This document shows, piece by piece, positions 60,171 through 64,000 of a DNA stretch of 64,000 bases. Each line of letters starts with the position of its first letter. Within the stretch, counting starts at the first letter, position 1. The stretch is from assembly GCF_016802725.1 (NCBI RefSeq), contig NC_052670.1:9692141-9756140 (forward strand), given 5' to 3'. Both the position numbers and the translations under genes were made by a program. Under the pieces are notes generated by a model that saw nothing but the letters and a program-made list of their open reading frames with translations, searched no databases and was not told where the DNA came from. The stretch is from Solenopsis invicta. Taxonomy: Eukaryota > Arthropoda > Insecta > Hymenoptera > Formicidae.

Positions 60171-60904
60171 GCCTAATTTTAGAGACATATTGATGAATGC
60201 TGGAGTGTGCTTTCGTGCGTTTGGAAATTTGTCCTTGATCCCAGAAGATATAAACCAATTAATGGCTCAAATTGTAATTGCCACTAAGGATAATAATAAA
60301 GCATTTTTAAATTTTGCTGTCGCTTATACGTGTAAGTATATGATCATCGTAAATCATATTTATATATGCACTCACTTTTATATTTTGTACTAAATGCAAA
60401 TGAAAATTTACATTTTTTTCCAATGTTACGTAAATACGTAATTTAGAAATATATATTTTTATATTTTTTTATGTTTGCAGCAAGGGATGAACTTACTCAT
60501 GCAATTACAGATATTGCAACGGCTGTAAAACATAATGAAATCTTACCAGAAGATATTACCGAAGAGTTAATATCTGACTATTTGTACACTTACCAATCCT
60601 CAAATCCAGAGTTATTGATTCGTACGTCTGGAGAATGTCGACTTAGCGACTTTTTGATGTGGCAGGTAAGAGAACGTACTTTATTCTTGTGACTTAAATA
60701 TATATTTCTTCTCATAACTTATCAAAACAGATCTGCATTTAAATAATTTTACTAATTTTTTTTTAGCTTTCCAACGCTTGCCTCTACTTTACTGATACCT
60801 TATGGCCTGAATTCAACTTATGGAACTTGCTCGGTGCAGTCTTTTATTATCAAAAATGTTATTATATGTATTATGTATTTAGAAAAAACTCCCTTTTCTC
60901 GTAA

Positions 60905-61792
60905 AACAGCATTTTATAGTATTCCAACTTTAGACAGAGTATATGCGAGTAACATCCGCAAACCGACCTGTTCGAACGCATTTTGTCCAGTTTTTTTATG
61001 TAAAATAGTCACAAAAATTTCCACTTACATACTATATGGATCGCATTTGCCCTAACAAAACTTTGCTGCCGTGACGTTCGAATTCTAGTTGATCAAAAAA
61101 GTTGGTCAAACATATCAATCGAAAGAGGAGATTTCAAACTTTTTTTACGTCTTGCTCCGAACCTCCTATCTCATTCCGTCTTCAAATAGCAAGCGTTCAA
61201 AGCTTCATGTGGGGTCAGATCCACTTACGTGTTTAAGAGTTAAATTAAGATTACATTAACTTAAGTTAAATTTAAAAGTTAATTTTAAATAATATTATTA
61301 CATTAAATTAGATTACTCTATTTTATAATAGTAAAACAATTGCAATCATCCAAAATAAATTAAACATTTTGTTTTTAAATTGAGTTTAATGGCAATTTTA
61401 TATGAAATAACAAAGAAATATTATTATTTAAATAAGATTACTTTTTCCTTTCACAATTTCTTTTTCTTACATAATCTTTTTACGTAAATACTTTTAACGT
61501 GGAAAATGATGTTTATGATTTAAGATTCATATGTATTTTAAAAATAACTATTTTTAAAATAGTTATTTTTAAAATAGTTATTTTTAAAATACATAAAATA
61601 CAAAAAATAACTATTTGAAGTTAAAAATTTGTTTATTCAAAATTAATTAAGTTAAAAAGTAAAACATTTATCTTTCTAATTGCACAACGTTTAACTTTTT
61701 GACTAGTTACTACTCAACCATGCATATACTGCTACATAAATAATTTATTATAAATTAATTTATTATATTGAAATAGCATATAAAAATGATAA
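60905..61792. other. Intergenic DNA downstream of DHDDS
   Basis: No gene supported. 60930-61230 is of mixed composition without an open frame of note. 61540-61610 has three direct repeats of TTTTTAAAATAGTTA followed by AT-rich DNA. Confidence 0.45.
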
Positions 61793-62345
61793 GCCGTGTT
61801 TTAGATGATTTATTTGACAGCTACGCTGAACTGTGTTGCTTTCCATAGTGATTTTACTATCCATTTTAATGATTTTATAGTATCCAAGTTTTGATGCAAA
61901 AAATTATGATTTACACATATTTGAGTAACTATAAAAAATTGTTTTGCGCACAATGATTAATTGGATTAAAACAACTGATTTATTATACAAGCACATAAGT
62001 AAGATAAACATCAGCGTTTCGTGCAGTAACACAATTTGTTTCATTTTTGTATGATTTCGTGTAACAATAGAATCTTTTTTTTCGCGAATATTAAAAATAC
62101 TAAATATTTTGCCGTCAACGATGCAATTACGCGGAAAAAGATGCAAATGCTAATTACTAATTATGCAAAACGGGACCATTCATAAAACCGGTTCCTCCCG
62201 AGCGGCGCGTTAAAGCCCACGTTACGAAGAGTAAAAGTCTTATAAAAAGCGATAGTGTTTCATGCGGACTACGGAGCGTTACATGATTTTGGCTTCTAAA
62301 TTTGTATGCCATTTTAAACGTCACATAACGTTATGCTCGCCGGTA
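61793..62345. repeat. Dispersed repeat copy 2 (partner of 50598-51112)
   Basis: Matches copy 1 over its full length with small indels, ending at GTTATGCTCGCCGGTA, where a MITE has inserted at a TA. In copy 1 the equivalent site (GTTATGCTCGCTGGTACACA) is empty, which defines the insertion point. Confidence 0.75.
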
Positions 62346-62580
62346 CCAGAGAGAAACCTGAGAGAGGCCATGCCGTCGATTTTCGTGTAACGCTTTCTCT
62401 AGGTCGTATACCTTTTTTCCCGTAGCTGCTACGGACATACACCAATCGAGCGGGAAAAAAGGTGGATCCAGCCATATAGTTCCGCCGACTGAAAATGTGG
62501 ATCCATTGGTGCCACTGTACGACCTAGAGAAAGCGTCACACGAAAATCGACGGCATGGCCTCTCTCAGGTTTCTCTCTGG
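62346..62580. mobile_element. MITE, 235 bp, CCAGAGAGAAACCTGAGAGA ends, copy 1
   Basis: Terminal inverted repeats of over 60 bp: CCAGAGAGAAACCTGAGAGA, then GGCCATGCCGTCGATTTTCG and ACGCTTTCTCTAGGTCGTA. TA flanks both ends. The centre contains TTTTTTCCCGTAGCTGCT and its partial counterpart. Related termini at 42911-43251. Confidence 0.9.
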
Positions 62581-63266
62581 TAAAAGTCTTATAAAAAGCG
62601 ATAGTGTTTCATGCGGACTACGGAGCGTTACATGATTTTGGTTTCTAAATTTGTATGCCATTTTAAACGTCACATAACGTTATGCTCGCCGGTACCAGAG
62701 AGAAACCTGAGAGAGGCCATGCCGTCGATTTTCGTGTGACGCTTTCTCTAGGTCGTATACCTTTTTTCCCGTAGCTGCTACGGACATACAGTGTTGCTAT
62801 CAGGGACGCTTTCTCGCGCATGTGCATTCAGATACAAGCTCAATGAAGTATCACATTTAGTAAAAAGAAGGTATTCGAGAGGGTAACCACTTGATATAAT
62901 CGTGGGACAATATCTCCGAAATCACTTTAAGATCTTTACGAAGTCTTCGTGTAAAATTATCTGTAATGAGATTAAATAATCAAATAAAATTATATAAAAT
63001 AATAACAATAAGAAATAAAATCATATAATCTATGAGACAACGTGCCATGTTACGGCCCTAAATTTATTGTTGGCTATAATTCGCATGCGCGAGAAAGCGT
63101 CCCTGATAGCAACACTGCGGACATACACCAATCGAGCGAGAAAAAAGGTGGATCCAGCCATATAGTTCCGCCGACTGAAAATGTGGATCCATTGGCGCCA
63201 CTGTACGACCTAGAGAAAGCGTCACACGAAAATCGACGGCATGGCCTCTCTCAGGTTTCTCTCTGG
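62581..63266. repeat. Tandem duplicate of flank plus MITE, copy 2, interrupted
   Basis: Repeats 62232-62580 (349 bp: 114-bp flank plus the MITE) in direct orientation. Its length, 686 bp, equals 349 plus a 329-bp insertion and an 8-bp target duplication. Confidence 0.9.
62789..63117. mobile_element. hAT-type MITE nested in the duplicated MITE, 329 bp
   Basis: Termini CAGTGTTGCTATCAGGGACG and CGTCCCTGATAGCAACACTG are perfect inverted repeats continuing through CTTTCTCGCGCATG. The 8-bp duplication CGGACATA lies at 62781-62788 and 63118-63125. The 8-bp duplication and CA..TG ends indicate hAT. Confidence 0.9.
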
Positions 63267-63267
63267 T

Positions 63268-63850
63268 AACTGTAACTTAACTTCGTTACTTTTTTTCAAC
63301 TGTAACTATAAACTTAACTTAGTTACATTATTTGTGTAACTAGTAACTAAATTAATAGTTATTTTTATAGTTACTTTATATATTTCAAACTCATTTGCCA
63401 ATTTAGATAGCATTTGCAAACATCACCCGAGTGGCGTCGTGTATCATTTTATCTTTATTTAACAATCGGTAAACAACAAGGATAAAATGATATATATGAG
63501 GGTACTCAACTGATGTTTTCGAACGCAGCTTTAATGTGATTGGTGATTGGTTAGACCTAAAAGAATACACTAATAGCAGTAAGCGCTCACTCAACCACTG
63601 AGTTTGCTGAACGCAGCCACTGTTGCTCGATGCAGTGACAATTCTATGTTCTATGCTTCTTATGTGATCCGAGAGAGATGATATGATGAGAGATGATGTG
63701 ATCCGAGAAAAAGTTCTGTCTAGAAAGATACACGTGACAATGAACGGTTATATGTTATACATTTGGCAGCCCCGTACCAGTAGTCATAGGTTACAAGTTA
63801 TTTACATGTAGATACACGATTGTATGTACATACAGTCGTGAGCTAAAAGA
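63268..63850. other. Intergenic DNA with GTAACT/AGTTAC repeats
   Basis: 63268-63375 is rich in GTAACT/TAGTTAC motifs like the element ends at 58995-60170. No gene found in the rest. Confidence 0.45.
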
Positions 63851-63856
63851 TTGAAA

Positions 63857-64000
63857 CACATTTTCTTCGATGGTTTTTAAAATATAGACTTGTTCATCGA
63901 ACGGCGAACGTAATTGGTTCTTATTTGTGGATTCAACCAATTATGTTCGCCGATCGAGGAGCAAGTCTACATTCTAAAAACCATCCAAGAAAACGTGTTG
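63857..64000. mobile_element. Foldback MITE running to the window edge
   Basis: The left arm (CACATTTTCTTCGATGGTTT, ATAGACTTGTTCATCGAACG, GGCGAACGTAATTGGTT) and right arm (AACCAATTATGTTCGCCGAT, CAAGTCTACATTCTAAAAAC, CATCCAAGAAAACGTGTTG) are complementary. It may extend left to the ACAGTCGTGAGCTAAAAG string at 63833; the right end is cut off by the window. Confidence 0.75.

Larger units (their letters stand above)
55669..60904 (+). pseudogene. Dhdds: Dehydrodolichyl diphosphate synthase subunit (cis-prenyltransferase, DHDDS), exon 1 split by a transposon
   Basis: DHDDS with NgBR/NUS1 makes the long-chain cis-polyprenyl diphosphate precursor of dolichol at the ER. Segments: exon 1a 55669-55721 (MDNAPSWITKCIMNWLQ), a transposon at 55722-57311, exon 1b to 57433 (YLVLNIIKTGKVPRHVAF, catalytic MDGNRR, EGHLKG), exon 2 57504-57669 (ITVYAFSIGNF, LDGLMDLSRQKFNNLL), exon 3 60183-60331 (AGVCFRAFGNL, AFLNFAVAYT), exon 4 60481-60665 (LLIRTSGECRLSDFLMWQ) and exon 5 60767-60904 (LWPEFNLWNLLGAV, stop). 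The 1b/2, 3/4 and 4/5 junctions are phase-consistent. Oddities: TAG follows NWLQ at the transposon edge; the near-invariant Glu of S(I)ENF is Gly; exon 2's only donor is phase 0 while exon 3 needs phase 1 or 2; and the intron between them is full of repeats. The exons otherwise carry no frameshifts. Most likely a recently disabled copy, less likely a gene rescued by splicing out the element. Confidence 0.85.

Overview
This window is nuclear DNA of an insect, most plausibly an ant or another hymenopteran. The evidence is GT-AG introns with GTAAGT/GTATGT-type donors, animal gene families (Ctr copper transporter, SCCPDH, replication-dependent histones H4 and H1 with 3' stem-loops, ACADSB, 15-PGDH, DHDDS), very AT-rich intergenic DNA, and a dense load of DNA transposons, MITEs and foldback elements. 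The species cannot be fixed from sequence alone. Nothing looks prokaryotic and there is no CRISPR array.

Layout. 0.9-2.0 kb: 3' exons of a Ctr-type copper transporter (minus) beside a mariner relic. 3.6-12.4 kb: a transposon field with a 3.9-kb foldback element whose arms are ~160-bp tandem repeats, then two nested TIR elements. 13.1-15.05 kb: a complete seven-exon saccharopine dehydrogenase-like oxidoreductase (plus). 15.9-20.4 kb: a second repeat field (foldbacks, Harbinger relic, satellite block, second copy of the 0.9-kb TA element). 23.1-28.4 kb: histone H4 (plus) and histone H1 (minus), convergent and about 4.3 kb apart. 32.2-33.5 kb: intronless ACADSB (minus). 35.9-39.8 kb: decayed CACTA/Tnp2-like transposase. 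40.1-42.05 kb: intact intronless 15-PGDH (minus) beside a chimeric scar joining a 15-PGDH fragment to a HUWE1 HECT-domain fragment. 42.2-45.2 kb: Penelope-like reverse transcriptase fragment, MITEs and a P-element/THAP9-like relic. 46.5-55.3 kb: satellite-armed foldback elements, dispersed repeats and GC-rich DNA of unknown nature. 55.4-60.9 kb: a DHDDS (cis-prenyltransferase) gene split by transposons. 61.8-64 kb: dispersed repeat, a tandemly duplicated MITE, and a hAT-type MITE nested in one copy.

The strongest discovery is the DHDDS locus. A 1.59-kb transposon (55722-57311) lies inside coding exon 1, flanked by TA on both sides. Removing it with one TA joins ...NWLQ to YLVLN... in frame and gives the expected cis-prenyltransferase N-terminus. 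A conserved Glu is also replaced by Gly and one exon junction has incompatible phases, so this copy is probably disabled unless the element is spliced out. The element ends (GGGGAGA..GGG.TAA, TA target) resemble those of several other elements in the window, suggesting one large TA-target superfamily.

The genes are unrelated housekeeping genes: copper uptake, lipid-associated oxidoreductase, chromatin, branched-chain acyl-CoA oxidation, prostaglandin/short-chain alcohol metabolism, and dolichol synthesis. They are separated by repeats and show no operon-like cooperation.
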